Source: Kudoa neothunni
Lineage: Eukaryota > Cnidaria
Assembly (NCBI GenBank): GCA_964304625.1
Contig: OZ199839.1
Span: 5,084,001-5,148,000, forward strand
Length of the DNA stretch: 64,000 bases
Reading direction: 5' to 3'
Below are positions 35,016 to 49,600 of the stretch, in pieces. The position numbers and the translations under genes are program-made. A model generated the notes under the pieces. The model was not told the origin of the DNA. It made no database searches and worked only from the letters and a program-made list of their open reading frames with translations. Numbering within the stretch: the first letter of the stretch is position 1; every line of letters starts with the position of its first letter.

Positions 35016-36218
35016 TATCACCAAAATATCTATCAACTTTAATATAGTTAACTTACAAATTATTTTATATTTGTAAGGTTGACGAAATAATTAATTTATA
35101 ATGTTGATATGTTGAAAAAAATCATAAAAAGGGAAACAAATATATTTGTAAATGGAGTTTTACATAAGTCAGTTATGTTAATTACTATTCCTTTGGAGTT
35201 TTCTATTGGAATTTCTTTTTTGTTTAGAAAGATGTCACAAAACTTAATTTTGCTGATGGAACACGACTTTTTACCAGAGAGATAAAATTTGGACATTCTT
35301 ATTCTCCACATCAAAAATGTTCTAAAAAAATTCAGAACCCGAGAAAAGCGTAAAAATAAAAAATACAGTGCTTGATAATATTATAAATTCTACTTTGTTA
35401 TATTAAAATGGCACCTGATTATTTTATTTTCAACTTGTTCCATCAAAGATTCTCTTTTCTTAAGGTAAAATTATTTTTCAATTAATTCTTGATATTAATT
35501 CTGTATAAAGGAATATTTACATTAAGTAGTCCTGATAATATTTTGACTTATGGAAAGATGGTATTAATTTTCAATTTTTTAACACGATCAAGCATTTTAA
35601 GAGTAAAGTATTATTACTTGAATGGTGCAAGCTGCAGAAGTCAGAATTCTTTGTACAGTATGCCACTTTGAATTTTTTAATTAGAGCCATTTTAAACCAT
35701 GGTTAATTTTAATTGATAGATAGACTTTCCTGGATTTAAGCATCTTCAAGTTGTTGCTGGCTATATATAAAGTTTTATGGGGTCGTTATTGTATAAATCT
35801 TATTAAAACGACGATTTAATGAGATATAGAATTTTACATAAAATTTTTAATCATAATCAAGTAAAAGCACTGATTTTTTGTAAATTGTATAAACTATCTG
35901 TAACAATCAATATAAAAATTATCCAAACCTGATCACAATATTAAATAAGAATTCGACATAATTCTGCCACGATTTGTTAAAGTATTATTGTAACACACTT
36001 AATTATAAATAAAGAATTGAATGGCTCTAAGCATCTATCCCAATATTTTTATAATTTCTATGACACTACGTAATTATTGATTTTTGCGACGATTTGAATA
36101 CCAATTTATATATATTAATTAAAGTAATTGTTTTTAACTTTTCTAAAATAGTTAAAATGTATAAATATATATATATATATATATATCTAACAAAATTCTA
36201 TGTATGAATATATCAAAA
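35016..36218. other. AT-rich intergenic DNA with (AT)n run
   Basis: Nothing coding. A simple (AT) run lies at about 36166-36186, right beside the 3' end of the Helitron at 36219. Minus-strand frame 35314-35096 has no support. Confidence 0.45.
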
Positions 36219-36921
36219 CTAGCGCAAAAGCCCCGCTTCGCATAGGTTTCGTTGCCCAACCACGCAGACTAAAGCCTTGAGTAGGCCAAGGTCATTTGAA
36301 GTTCAAAGTAAATTCAGAGTATTTAGATCAATAGTACAATGATTACCCAATTAACTGATGATTTATTTAACTCGTTGGGCTCATGAACATTAGTTAATAT
36401 TTTTAAAAACGAATTAATACTACTGGGCGTTTGAATTTCCTATTTAGAGCTCCTAAAATATCGATGTTCTCCTTGTTATTTGCAGTAATCTCTAAATCAT
36501 ACCATATGAAATAGTCTAATCTTGTTAAACATCAACAAATGAATTTCATATTAATGCTTGGACACATAACCCAATATTACCTTCCTTATTTGAACTATTT
36601 CAATTACCAAATTAATTTCTAATAATTTTAAAGTAACATAAACACTATGGTACATTTAAAATTAACTTTTTATAACCTTAATGAAATGACCTATATGTTT
36701 GCATAAATCCTGAAATCATACCTCTCATATCACATGAAAATGTTTTTAGTCATTTTGCAAGATGTAAACCTCTTACAATTTTTTAAATATTTTTCTGTGT
36801 TAAAATAAAGTTTTATCTTTCCATATGTGTGCTCAAATGAAGCGATATGTCTCTCTATCAAAAATGAAAAATGCGTACGCACTGACACACACGGATTACC
36901 GGTTTGCTTTTATATAATAGA
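36219..36921 (-). mobile_element. Helitron, 703 bp, non-autonomous
   Basis: Minus-strand element beginning TCTATTATATAAAAGC after a host A and ending CCTATGCGAAGCGGGGC...GCG-CTAG before a host T. The 5' end closely matches the third copy (62823), and a GTGTGTGTCAG tract follows as in the first copy. A 62-codon frame at 36827-37015 overlaps it without support. No Rep/helicase. Confidence 0.7.
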
Positions 36922-37655
36922 TATCCGAAACGTTACTATTATCTCAGAGAAAATGACATTAGCGTTAATATTAAAAAATAACCAAAACATCAAGAAACCT
37001 CAGAGCCAGCTTTAATTCAATTAAAAAGGTTTAGTTTAATCCACTAAGCGTAGATATATTATTTAGAAATTTTTAGCATAAGAGAATTTACAATTAAGGA
37101 AAGGTGTATTTTAGTAGAAGCAGTTTAGACTGTTAAGACTTAATCGAGTTAATATATTATTTGATAATGACTATCAAAAAAATATTAAAAACCGAAATTT
37201 CTATAAACGAATACAAAATCTCGTTCACCTTTATATTACTTGTATAATCCTCAACAAATCAATATTTTCTCGTGGATTCCACCACATATTTAATTTATAC
37301 TCTATTCCTCGAACGGATATTATTAAAAAATCTTTATACCGACGTTTATACGAGGTTATAACGCTTTTAATTTTTAGACACTGAAACCCTAGATGAGCGA
37401 TGTGGTCCACTGACTAGGGACCTTCATTTTTTTTCGCACTCACCGTCACATAAATAACTACTTCAACAACAGTACTGATTAGCTACTCATAGGTTTTCTG
37501 TTTTATGTGTATCCGCTGCAAAATGAATTTTCCCAATAATGAAAAGGTATAGACAAATCAGCGAATAAATAATACAGTATTAAATAGTATTCGAAAGCGA
37601 ATAGACCTATTGAACCTATCATGATGAATAATCAGATTAGACGCAGCGTTGTGAA
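36922..37655. other. Upstream region of talin gene 1
   Basis: 734 bp with no gene. CCCTAGATGAGC...GACTAGGG near 37389-37420 makes a weak inverted repeat. The presumed promoter of the first talin gene is here, but no motif can be called. Confidence 0.4.
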
Positions 37656-40600
37656 ATGGAAGAAATTAACTTTTCGGTTGAAGTTCCATTCTTAAAGATT
37701 TCTAAATTTATTCAAATCGATACTAATTTGAATGGAAAGGAGACCAAGAAACTTATTCTCGACAGATTTCACAGTCCAGTTCTAAACGAAAGAAGTACTG
37801 GCCGACTCACTGTTTTCACAGTTAATCATTGTTATTTACATAGAGGATGAATTTTCGCTGTTTATCAAAGATTATTTCAATGAGAACAGAGGTTATTGGA
37901 TCTTGGATGATCAAGTGATGGCAAATTTTGGTCTGAAACAAGAGGTGAAAAATCAACTCATCGATCGCAATAGGCAGATTGACAGTTTACTAATGTAATA
38001 CGTTTGTAGAGACCATTATTTCTGCTAGAAAAACTCATAAATATCAATGTTTTTATGTTGGACGGAGTTAAAAAAGTTTTGAGGGTAATCAAATTATACA
38101 CTACACCAGAAAAAAAGCGTTCCGACTATCGTAACTAATTATTTAGATCGATCAAACTCTGACCGTTGATGAGATAAAATTATTTGTTGCAGAAAAAATT
38201 GGGCTAAGTTCTTCGGATGAATATTCCCTATGTTACAAAAAAAACGATGTGGCAGTAAATGCTGTAACTGATTAATCAATATCCGCGACACCATTATCAA
38301 ATGGGCACAATAACAATGGATTTATATGATTTTTGTAGACAACGAAAAAAGTTTCATCCAAAACAATGAAAACCCAAAAAGATGATGGTAACCAAAAAAG
38401 TGCCAAATTAATTTTAATACAATTGCATTCAGTTGTCTGGTTGTTACACAATAAAACTCTAGCCGAACAAGAAGTGCCAACTACCACCTCATTCTATCTT
38501 TTGTAACGATAACTTTTTGATTATACCATATGTTAAACGATGTAATTAAAGACGAAAATATTTTTACGAAGACAACTATAACATATTTAATCCAAAAGAA
38601 ATCAATCTACTGTACAATCAGGTATTATCCTTCTAATAGACCCTTATTTTTATTGACGAATAGTGCCGGGATGGATTGTTAGGAGGTTCTATTGTGTGTA
38701 GCTATAAAGATATATGCAAAGTAAGTGTTCTTTCTCACCCAAATTGTGTAACCAGATGGATTTAGTTTGGTGCTTATCAAATTCAAATCGAAAGAGGAAA
38801 GTACAAACCAGAACTCTACAAATCAGGAACGCTTGAGTATATATGTGTGATACGGGGAAATCTGGGAAAATAATGATTTCTAAAGTATTAGCAAATATAT
38901 CCCAAAAATGAAGAACAAAAATTTAAAAATGACAGAAAACATTATACACGACGTAAATAATGGAAATGAATTATTCTCGAAAGTTCTAAATTTTTCATTT
39001 ATTGTAGATTCACATGGATTTAATGGAGATAAATCAAGAGGTCCCCCGGTTCAAGTTCGATTATATTACAATGTGTCAAAATTTGCCTACATATGGTATC
39101 ACTTTGTTCCAAGCACATGTAAACAATGGTTTATTAACTTTGTCAATTTTGATCTCATTTTGTAGGAACCTATTCCAGGAAAATACAACTTTAACAAAAT
39201 CTACCTTGGTGTAAGTAAAAGCGAGGTGATCATACTAGATGAAAATAGTCTTGAGGTAATTTTAATGTAGTATATATAGTTGTAATCGTTTATTAAAGAT
39301 AATGAAATCGTGGCCATTGATGGCAGTTCGTTCTTGGTTGGTTGGTAAGAATAGTTTCAGTCTCGATTTCGGAACCCACTCGGAAGACAAATATCTAGTG
39401 TACACTCCCGAAGGAGAGAAGATTGCACAAGCTATCTCCGGTTACATTGACTTAATTATGAAAAAAAATCAGGAAAAAGAAAAAGAGGGTATCAATAGGA
39501 TTGAATCCACAGTTATCAGAGACGTTGTCCTTCCTAAAAGAGGGCTCGTTATGTATCCCGCCACCAAACACACTTTTATGTCTGGTGGATGTCACACCTC
39601 TTTACAGCTGATGGAGTTCTCCAAGAATTTATATCCTTCATTCCTTCGAGATAACCTCTTCCAAGTTATTAACGATAAATGGGCTCTTCCCGATACCACC
39701 AAAACTGTAATTTATTCGTCATCTTTATTTTTATTAAATAATTGATTAAAACCGGATACGCTATAAGCTTTATACTCTTAAACGGAAATTAACTTGTGTG
39801 GTATTTGAAATACAGTCAATGACTTGCTGTACGCACTTTTTATCAATGATACAATTTAGCTATTTTAAAAAACAATTGAAATATACATAAATTCATTGAA
39901 AATTTTAGAACTAAATAAAATATTAAAGTTAAAAAATTTCCATAGCATGATATAAATGGCCTCAAATTTTTTGAAATGTTCTTGACACATTTTGTTTGGA
40001 AAGTTGATTAAGTTTAATGGGAAGAAAAATTCAATCCAATGATGGAATAATAAAGCAAAATTATATAATAAAACAACTCAAAAGTGATTCCGAAAAGTTT
40101 CTAATTTTTTGCTGCAAAACAATCTAACATATTCACTCATATCTAAATTCGTAGTATCCCCAAATCAAGCGCCTTCCGAGTAAAATAGGGTTTATTTGGG
40201 TCTCGAATTTTTGCCACTTTTTTTTGTGTATACGGGAATTTTCTATTTTAAAAATTTCGGTGGAACGATTAGACGATTTCATAATAAATTTTGCGTAAAA
40301 CAAGTAAACTTTAATTATTTATTTACGTATGCGTACATGTGCAGAATGCGAATTTAAAGCTTCAATCTTATACTTTAATGTGATTTTAAATATCTAATAT
40401 CAATATAATTGTGACAGATTTGATAATAAAAGTTATTTTTATAATAACAAATATTTTATGCGTACAGACAATTGAATTATTTTTACATTAACCTCTAATG
40501 TATTAAAAATCGACTTCACTCCGACGAATTTTGAGATGAAAAATTACCCCAGATTTTTATTTCTTCATTCGATCCATAAAAAATATTTGATTTCAGAAAA

Positions 40601-43600
40601 TAAAAACAGGCATCATTCCATGGCTAGATTTAGCTGTAAAACAATTAACATCCGAGTAGTAATCCTCATAATCCTACGAAAATTGTATTCGTTAAAATCC
40701 GCAATGACAATTTTTGATTAAAGCTTAGTGCTTGAGTAGATTTCACGTTTATATCAAGTATTAAACATCTAAGTTGTTATTTACACAACGAAATAGAATA
40801 TTTAATGAGAATAAGATTCGCAAACACTCAGAATGAATTTTGCGGCAGTTTCGTACATCTGAAACAAACGATAGCGGGTTTCTTATCAATTTTCCGTAAA
40901 AACATTCAAACCCTGGAAATATTGTTCATTTGTTTGGTGTGCTGAGTTATAGCAGAATAGATAAGGTCGAATCTTAGGATTTTGGGCTTCGAGGATGTTT
41001 CTTTCCATTAACGGAAAGATATAGTAACTTTTCCATATTTTAAAAAACTTTTTCATAACCATATCATCACACATGTTTTTTTTAAATGGAACACGCATTT
41101 ATAAATAATAAATCCATTAAATGGAAAAACACCACCATGGGCCGTCATTACTGATTATGGATTGGCCCGAATTCTCAAAATTCTCAACCTCGTCAGATTC
41201 TCACGAAATATCAGTTGAAAAGTATTCGTCATTTGGATTATTATCGATGAAATCCATCTCAATTATCGCAATGTTAAGCATAAAAAGGGAGTCACGCTAT
41301 CACTAGCATAGGTAATAACCATATAACTTCGAATTTAGCCGTCAGATAAACCTAAAATTATATTTATGCGATAATTGTTATTGTACCTATCAATTTGTGT
41401 AAAAAATATTTGGGGTAATTTTTTACCTCAAAAATTCATTGGAATGTAAACTGCATAAATGTTTCTGATTTTCTATTGTTAGTCATAATATTTTAAAATA
41501 ATATGTTACTAACTTTTTTGGATTATTAGAAGAAAACTTTTATCCGATGAAGAGCAAACATATCACGTATGCAACCATTAACTTCTCGTTGGGGTAAAAA
41601 TTTCCCCAAATTCATTAGAGGATTAATGAAGATTTTATTAATTTGGTGAATCTATCAAATGGAATATATGAGCAAATATTAAAAAAAGTGCGATGATACA
41701 CAATTCTCCCATCATATCAAGTATTCTTGGTTTTATTATAAAAAAAATAATAGAGACATTCTTTATTTATGAATCAAAGGTAAGTATTACTTGTAACAGT
41801 CCTTACTATATTTTAGTTATTTAATATTAAAATTAATATATGTATTATATTAATTTTAAAAATAATTAAATTAGTCGTATGATAAAATCAGAAGAAAAAA
41901 TTAAACAATTTTGTATACTTTAAATTGTCGCATTGAATAAAGAATCCGCCCAAAGAAAATTAATCATATTTTGTCCAGATGTTTTAATTAGTCAAACTCT
42001 ACAAATTTGTGCTTTTATTGATGGGAGAGTCTTCCCACTGAATTAATTGTGTAACATTTTTATAAACATAATCGTTAATTTTATTGAAATTGACGTCATA
42101 TCCTACATCTTTGTTATTGTCATTTCATTGTATAAAAATTTAAAGTTGCCGAAAAAATAAAGATTTGTACCCTCGCGCATGCGCACATATAGAAAAATTG
42201 GTTAATTTTCGGTACTTTATAATTGCCAAATTACCTTTATATTTAAAAATTAATATATTTTATAAAACCGCTTTGAAATATTAAAAAATCAAGTGTCAAT
42301 TTTAACCCCTTTTTATTTTACTATTTACTTGGGTGTTTTAATTATAAAAAATTACTGAAATCGTTAATAAATATCTTAACACATTTTTTGAATAGATTAA
42401 TATATAATAATGTAATATCACGAATATGAGCTTTTTTTGATCACTAACTTTAGAGAAATATGCACCACAATTTCGTCTGAGGTTCAAATGGACCCTAGTT
42501 TACTTGAACGGTTGATGATATCTTTAAAAACCGCCCTAAAATTTGTGAAATATTAAACAAGTACAAATTACCTACCATAAGTCTTTGATTAATTTAAAGT
42601 GATTGAAAAGATTTTATGATTCGCACTAAAAAATAATTCGATAATATTACGTGCTTGCCTAGTGTTGGTGGAGACAGATTAATGTAAAACTAAATAAAAA
42701 GTCTGACTCCGACTAAAATAACTATTTTAGTTTAAGGAAAAATAATGTTGTTCACAAAAATTTATTCAATTCGATTATTAAATAGTTATATAGATTAATA
42801 AATATATTGCCGCGCCAAAAAGTGAGTAAAACCGGTCATGACGAATATTTCATATCTTTAAAAGTACAGAATAAATTGTATAAAACGAAAATACAAAATG
42901 TGTTTACATGATATAAGAGTGTTTAGTTGAGAAATTTTGATAAATAAATTTTATTTGAGACTGAAATATAATGTATTTTTATTGCAGGCGACACCGAGTC
43001 ATTTGTATAACGCCGTGAGAGTGGAAGAAATCTATAAAGAGATTCTAATGACAAAGAAACTGTTGAATCGAGTAAAATGTAGCATTGCTTCAAAGAATAT
43101 CGACGATCAAAACCCAATAAACAGTTGGAATACGAAGGAATTGTGTGAAAACTCGCTAACCAGCTTAAGCGTTATCTCTACTGCAGTGGATAGATTGAAT
43201 GGTTTGAGGGAAAATTACAACCTTCACAAACCTATTCATTTGACTTCACTTCGTAATGTGCAAACTGAAGTAAAATCGCTGTCAGTAAATATTAGAACGT
43301 TGGCCAGTCAAGAAGATGACGATAAACATGAAACCTACATTTTATATGCTGAAAATGTGGTTTTTTGTTTGATGAAATACTTTGCATCGTTTGTACGTTC
43401 GGATTATATCTATGTGTTGAATAGAGATCTGATGACCCAAGCGATACCTCCAGTAGCTCATTCGATAAAAAAGCTGAGTATGTTGTTGCGTAAAAACCAG
43501 GTCGGTGAAAACTATGAGTTTGAAACTTTCCAAAACGAAAGTGGCGTACTCGTGGCATTGAGCAAACAGTTGGGTGATATTATGGGCCAGTTGATGGCCA

Positions 43601-46600
43601 TTTCTAAGAAAACACTTAAAGAGAGCACTGTTGCCAATAAGAAAACCAAATCTGATCTAATTGAGGCTACAAAAGATTGCACAAACAAAACAACCGCTAT
43701 CATTAGCACTTCTAAACTGCTGTCATCGACGATGGATATGGTGCACTCTAAGCAGGCGCTTGGTAACAGTCTCTACTCCATTATGGATTCGATCGAAAGT
43801 TTCAATGATATTTATGATACCAATGAATTGGAGAATCTGAATTCTGTAAATGATCTCTGCAAAAACTACATCGAAATAGCCGAAAAAATGTTGAAATTGA
43901 CCAACTTATTCAACGCATCGGTCCAAGAAAACGAATCCGATAAGGCCATCTCCAATTATTTGGAAAACTATGCTAAAATCTCCAAGAAGATTGTCCAATT
44001 CAAAAAAACTCACACTAACGCCGATTATGCCGACTTTTCTAAGCAAATGATAAATGATATAAATGATTTGATGTTTTCACTCAACAGCAAAGTGAGTCAA
44101 ATCGACGAAGATGAGTTAGACGACGAAGAAAATAAATTGAAGCTTTGGGACGTTATTGAACAGTTGAACAGTGAACTCAAAAATATGGTGTCTGCATGTA
44201 ACGCAACAGATGAATCGGCTTCTTTGAAAAAATCGCTACTCAATTTCAGCCAACAATTCTACAATATACTTCATCCTGTAGTAAATGAACAGTCGGTTAA
44301 AAAATTGTCAGACTATGTCAAAAGTTATATCGAGACACTTCACACGTTTTCCAATTGTTCATTTTACAGCCGACCTGAACTGGAGGCGATATCAGAAAAA
44401 CTTAGAAAACATCACAGCCAATTCAACGCCGAGGAACAATCGGAGTCACAGTTGCAGTTACAATTAAATTTGTTGTTATCCTCGTGCTGTGAGGCTATCG
44501 GGAAGGTCAACAAAATTATGGACAAAGAATATGCTCTTCTTAACTCATCGAAGGATTCGATTAGTGGTGAACTTTTGTGCAGAAACATCAATATTGTAAA
44601 TGATCAACATAAATCCATCGAAAAAACTATTAATGATGTTAAAACAATCAATCAAATGACATTACCGAAATATCTACTTTCCCTTAACAATAATATCAAC
44701 AATTACTCCAGCGAAATTGTAGAAAACCACAAAAATAATGCACATGATTGGGACGAAAATGACATTCTTTTGTCAGAAAAAAAAGTTAAGCAAGATTTAA
44801 TGAACTATTTAGATCAGAGTATAAAGATGATTGATGAAACTGCTTTCGCTATTCGTAATAATCAGGCAATCGACTTGAATGAAAAAGTCCTTGATATCAC
44901 CTCATCGAGGCTGAAAATTCTGAACGAATTCTCTAAATTTTTGAAAGTATCTGGCGATAAAGTTGACAGTCAAGTTCTAGGTAGTATATATGACAATTTT
45001 GCTGCTGTAAATAAAGCCTCACTTGATCTGGTCTCTCAAATCGAAAATAACAGTCCAGAAAAATCGGAAAAACTCCTTCAATCTATGAACGATATTTCGT
45101 CCAATTATAAATCCATACACAAAAACTTATTCCCTACCTCTGAACTTGATGATCTTCAGAAAATACTAGATGATCTACTCAACAAAGTTATGGCTGGTGA
45201 TAAGGATTGCCTACGTGAAAACCCAGATCTGGACGAGGAAGATTTCAAGAACCACATCAAATTTCTCAACGAAAGTTTGCATAATTTAATCAATTCGGTT
45301 GTATCTCCCAGCGAAAAAAACAACAAAGAACAAAATTTAGAGAAATTTAGAGAAATTATCAAATTTTGTATGTCTATGGGTATTGATGTCTGTGCGAGTT
45401 TGGTAAGTTTTTAATTGAAACTGTCTTAAAAAAATTTAGTCGTTATTATTATTTTTCGTTGGATTATTAGGACGATGATTTAAAATTGGCGTTTTTGAAA
45501 CATCTCAATGAAACTTTAAATGAAGCATCTCGAGTGGTCAACTATGTTCAATCTGATTGTGATAATTTGGACGATATGTTTAACAGTGCTATAAACCTAG
45601 CGAAATCTTTGGGTGTATTTTTGATTCCTGTATACAACACAATCAAAGGTTATCCCGAAACTTGTTCCTCATTAGCCGCTCACACTGTATTTTTTGTTGT
45701 TTGATTTGAAGCTTTGTTTTTCATTGAAGATTCTAGGTGGAGAATAAATGCCACATGGATCAGTATTTATGTGCTTCAAATAGTGTAGGCAATTACTGGA
45801 ATTGTTTGGACGAAATCGAACATTCGGTTGGAGAATTCAAAGAGGCTTTTCACGATGTGGCGACACAACTCGACAAAGGCGCCGCTCCCAACAATATAAA
45901 CGAACAAGTAGTTAACTCGTCAAGTTCAATACTCAAAGCTCGTCAATTTATCTCCCAGGTTTGACCTTATTTTACCCAAATATACTACTACACAATCTAA
46001 TTGTTTCTATTAGTGCTGCTTCCTTATGTGTGATAAAAAAAACAAATTTAGAACTAACTCGTATAAACCTTTAAATATGGCTGAGTTGCAAGTAAAAAAA
46101 GAATATATGGTTAAGGCCTTCGAAAGACTTGGCAATGAAAAGTTGACTCATACTGAGGTATATTATAATTTTTCAATCGCATTAATTTGTTCTCGAATAA
46201 AAATAAACACGCAATCATTTTAAGGTGGAATCATTTATCTATGAGTTTGATTGTATCAATAAAACTATATTGACGAATGCTCGTGAAGGCCTGCTCCTAG
46301 CTAAAGTTGATAAGCCTAATGAAGAACTTGAATTTGATAGCATACTCGGCACGTTTACCAACGCGTGTACCGAACAATCGAAGCATTTAAGAGTAAACCC
46401 AAATTAAAATTAGGTAGAAAATTCTATAGCAGATACATATAGGTTTATCTCCAACAAATGAACGAACGAAATAAAACCAACATTATGGACCATTCTAATG
46501 AGTACTTTAAGGGCTTGCAGAATTTAATTATTGAATCTTCAAATCCTATTTTTAATTCTTACCCCCTGGATAATGCAGAAAACGTATCTTTTGAAGTTTG

Positions 46601-49600
46601 GTTTGAACAAAGATAGTTAACATGGTTTTAGAATTTACAAACACAAGGCGAAATTGTTGATCAACTAAAAGTTATGTCCGCTATGGAAGTAGATATGTTC
46701 ACACAAATAAAAGATGCTTTAATTGGTACTGTTCCATTGGTTTGTATATTTCGATCTAGATGTGACACAATCTTTTTAGGTAAAAGAAACTCCCCCGACA
46801 GTTTAGAGTCCCTTTATCAAAGCTACATGGAAACCATGAAACATACAATTAACCAACTGAGGTATGCGGATGAGAGAAATTTTTCTAATATCAAATAATT
46901 TCTAATATAAATTTAATGGGTTATTTATTTTTTTACATTAAAGACAAAAATGCCCTACAAACCCTAAAATTATGGATGCGATCGATAGAATTCATGATTC
47001 AACTAAACACATTAACACGTACATCACAGCGTCCCAATGCAATCAACTAGCTGAACCTGAAACCAAATCGAAAGTAACCACCTTATGGAAAAATTAGCAG
47101 TATTTTCGTTATATTATCAATAGTGCAATGAAACCAATCTCATAAATGAATGCCATGAAATTCGAAATTTCATTAATCAACATAAAGAAAATTTCATTAG
47201 CGCCAAGCCGGATCAGCTAAGCGACGAATGGGTATTTTAAAAATTTAGTTGGTCATAAAATGATTTCTGTCATTGTTTAGTTGTCTGAGTTCACCGGAAA
47301 ATTTGTCAATTTTGAAACCAAATGTGTAGACTATGGTTCTCACCTTAATGTTCCACAGGATTCACCTGAGCAGGCGGTCCAAAGAACAAACGTTTTCAAA
47401 AGTTGTGGGGAGACATTGAATCAGGCTATACAACTGATCAACTCACAAATTATTCATCCCAAGGTTGAATAACTTAGTTGTTAAAACATCTAATAACAGC
47501 TTTATTATTTAGTATGCAACTTCGGATCTTAAAAAAGACAAAGCTCTTTGTGTTCGGAAACTTTTAAAACAACTCGACAACATGGTAGAATCTATAGAAG
47601 CGGCGAAGAATCAATACGGAGACGTTGAAGTAGAAATCGAACTGATTGTGCAAGCATCTCAATTAGTAATATTCACTTGGTGGTTTGGATAAATTCATTA
47701 TCATTTATTTTAGTTAGAGGTGGTTATTACTGAGGATCATTCGGTGGAAAATGTAGTCAGCAAATCTAAAACTATTGTAAGTTTGAGATATTTTTGATTG
47801 ATATCTACATTCGTCTGTAGGTCGATACCTTTAAGAAGACCGATGTTGAAGAAATTGACTTGGATGATTTGAATTCGATGATGGCTGAATTTAACGATAT
47901 GTTGGATAATGCTAATGAAGTAAAAATACATATGCAGGTTGTCCAATAAGTCGGTTAATATTCAAATTTAGAACAATAACACCGAAGACATAAATGTTGC
48001 GCTCAACCAACTAAAAGTGTCCATCACAGAACTAGCTTCTAAGGCTGTTCAGCGTCAGGAAACTCGAGCGATAATGGATAAAAAGAAAACTATGAAAGCC
48101 AAAGTTGAAAAATATAGAACTATTCGACGTATGGAGGTACTGGTCAATGTGCCCTTTGTTTACTTGATTGCATATCCTGAAATATTTGTGATTAAATATA
48201 TTAAATAGGCTAACAAACCTGAGAGTAATAAGTTTAAAGTATTGAGAAAGCAAGGCCCATTAAAAAAAGTTATAAATTCGTTACAACAACGTTCTAAACA
48301 CATCAGAAACCTGTTCAATAACGCTCAAAGTTTTCCAGCAACTTCTACCGAAGCATTAGAAGGATACTTCGATGACCACGTTGAAAGAATAATACAAGAT
48401 CAATCCAAAATGGATGTCATTTTAGAAGATCTTCAAACGTTTATTGACAATGGGGAAATAATTAGTGATAACACATGGGAATCGTTTCACACATTCGTCA
48501 CCGATTATAACGACAAAGTTACACAGAGCGCCGATTATTTAGGTAGTTACAAAGATAGTATTGATATAAAGGTATGATTTTATCTGATATCTACTATATG
48601 GAGGAAAAATTCTTTCTAAACTCCGCATAGGAAAGTGTCCCTTTTAATTTGATTCCACTCACTTACGTTATTATCTTGATGTCTCTATTTTTATGTTCTA
48701 GTGAAATTAGTTTCTTATTCCTAAAATAATCAAATAAAATTGAATTAGAATTCATGTTCTCCTCTAAAAATCCTTATAATTGTAAAAATGGCAACTTTAT
48801 TTTTTCCACCAAATTTTTAATTTTGTTGATTAAAAAAGAATATTTTAGTCATACTACAAATATTGTATTTTTACATTGACAAATAATTTAGATCATAGTT
48901 AAAATACTCTTTAATTTTTAAATATATAATAAAGTTAAAAATATTAATTTTTGAATAGTTATTTTTAGAGATAATAAATATTTATCCAAAATTAATTCAT
49001 AAATTAATCATCCTTCGAGGGTTATAAATTTGATTCTAACTAAAAAACCCTGTTCTAATCGATATTAAGTACAAATACACGATTTATTTGGTTTTATAGG
49101 AAAACTGCTACTGCAAACAAAAAGGTTTGGTTGATAAATTGTTGAACTTGTTGGATAATTTCAAAAACGAAACTCCTAGAAACTTTGATACCAACAGCAT
49201 TAAAGATGTCTTTGGGGCGATGAATAGATTCCTGAAAAACCAAATCCTGTCATACGAATCAACACTGCAATACATAGATGATGGCATCCATTCAAATAAT
49301 ATTAAATTAGAAAACATGAAAGCGACATGGGACACACTTGAAAAATTACCCGTTGACGAATTCACGAGTAGCAGTGTGGTTTGCGATGATGTAGTTTTGG
49401 AATTGTATCAAATGTTGTTGCATGCGCATGCTATTTCCGGAGCTTGCTACAAAAATTATACGTTTGCGGGACAAAATGGATTGTACCGTTTGCTGAAGCT
49501 AAGTGTTACATCATACACCAACTTGACATATTTTGTTGAAAGAATTCAACAACAACGTGTGGAAGCCGGCACCAATGACTTGTTTGGAACAGAATTTCTC

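Larger units (their letters stand above)
39707..42987 (+). other. 3.3-kb intron of talin gene 1
   Basis: Donor follows ...DTTKT at 39706 and the acceptor ATTGCAG ends at 42987; both sides are phase 0. It is about 70 times longer than the typical intron here. It contains the piggyBac-like element (40492-41622) and a MITE copy (42294-42494); the rest is AT-rich with no frames of note. Confidence 0.7.

Noticed and set aside
37389-37420. CCCTAG...CTAGGG inverted repeat upstream of talin 1
   Set aside because: Short and without flanking duplication; not enough for an element.
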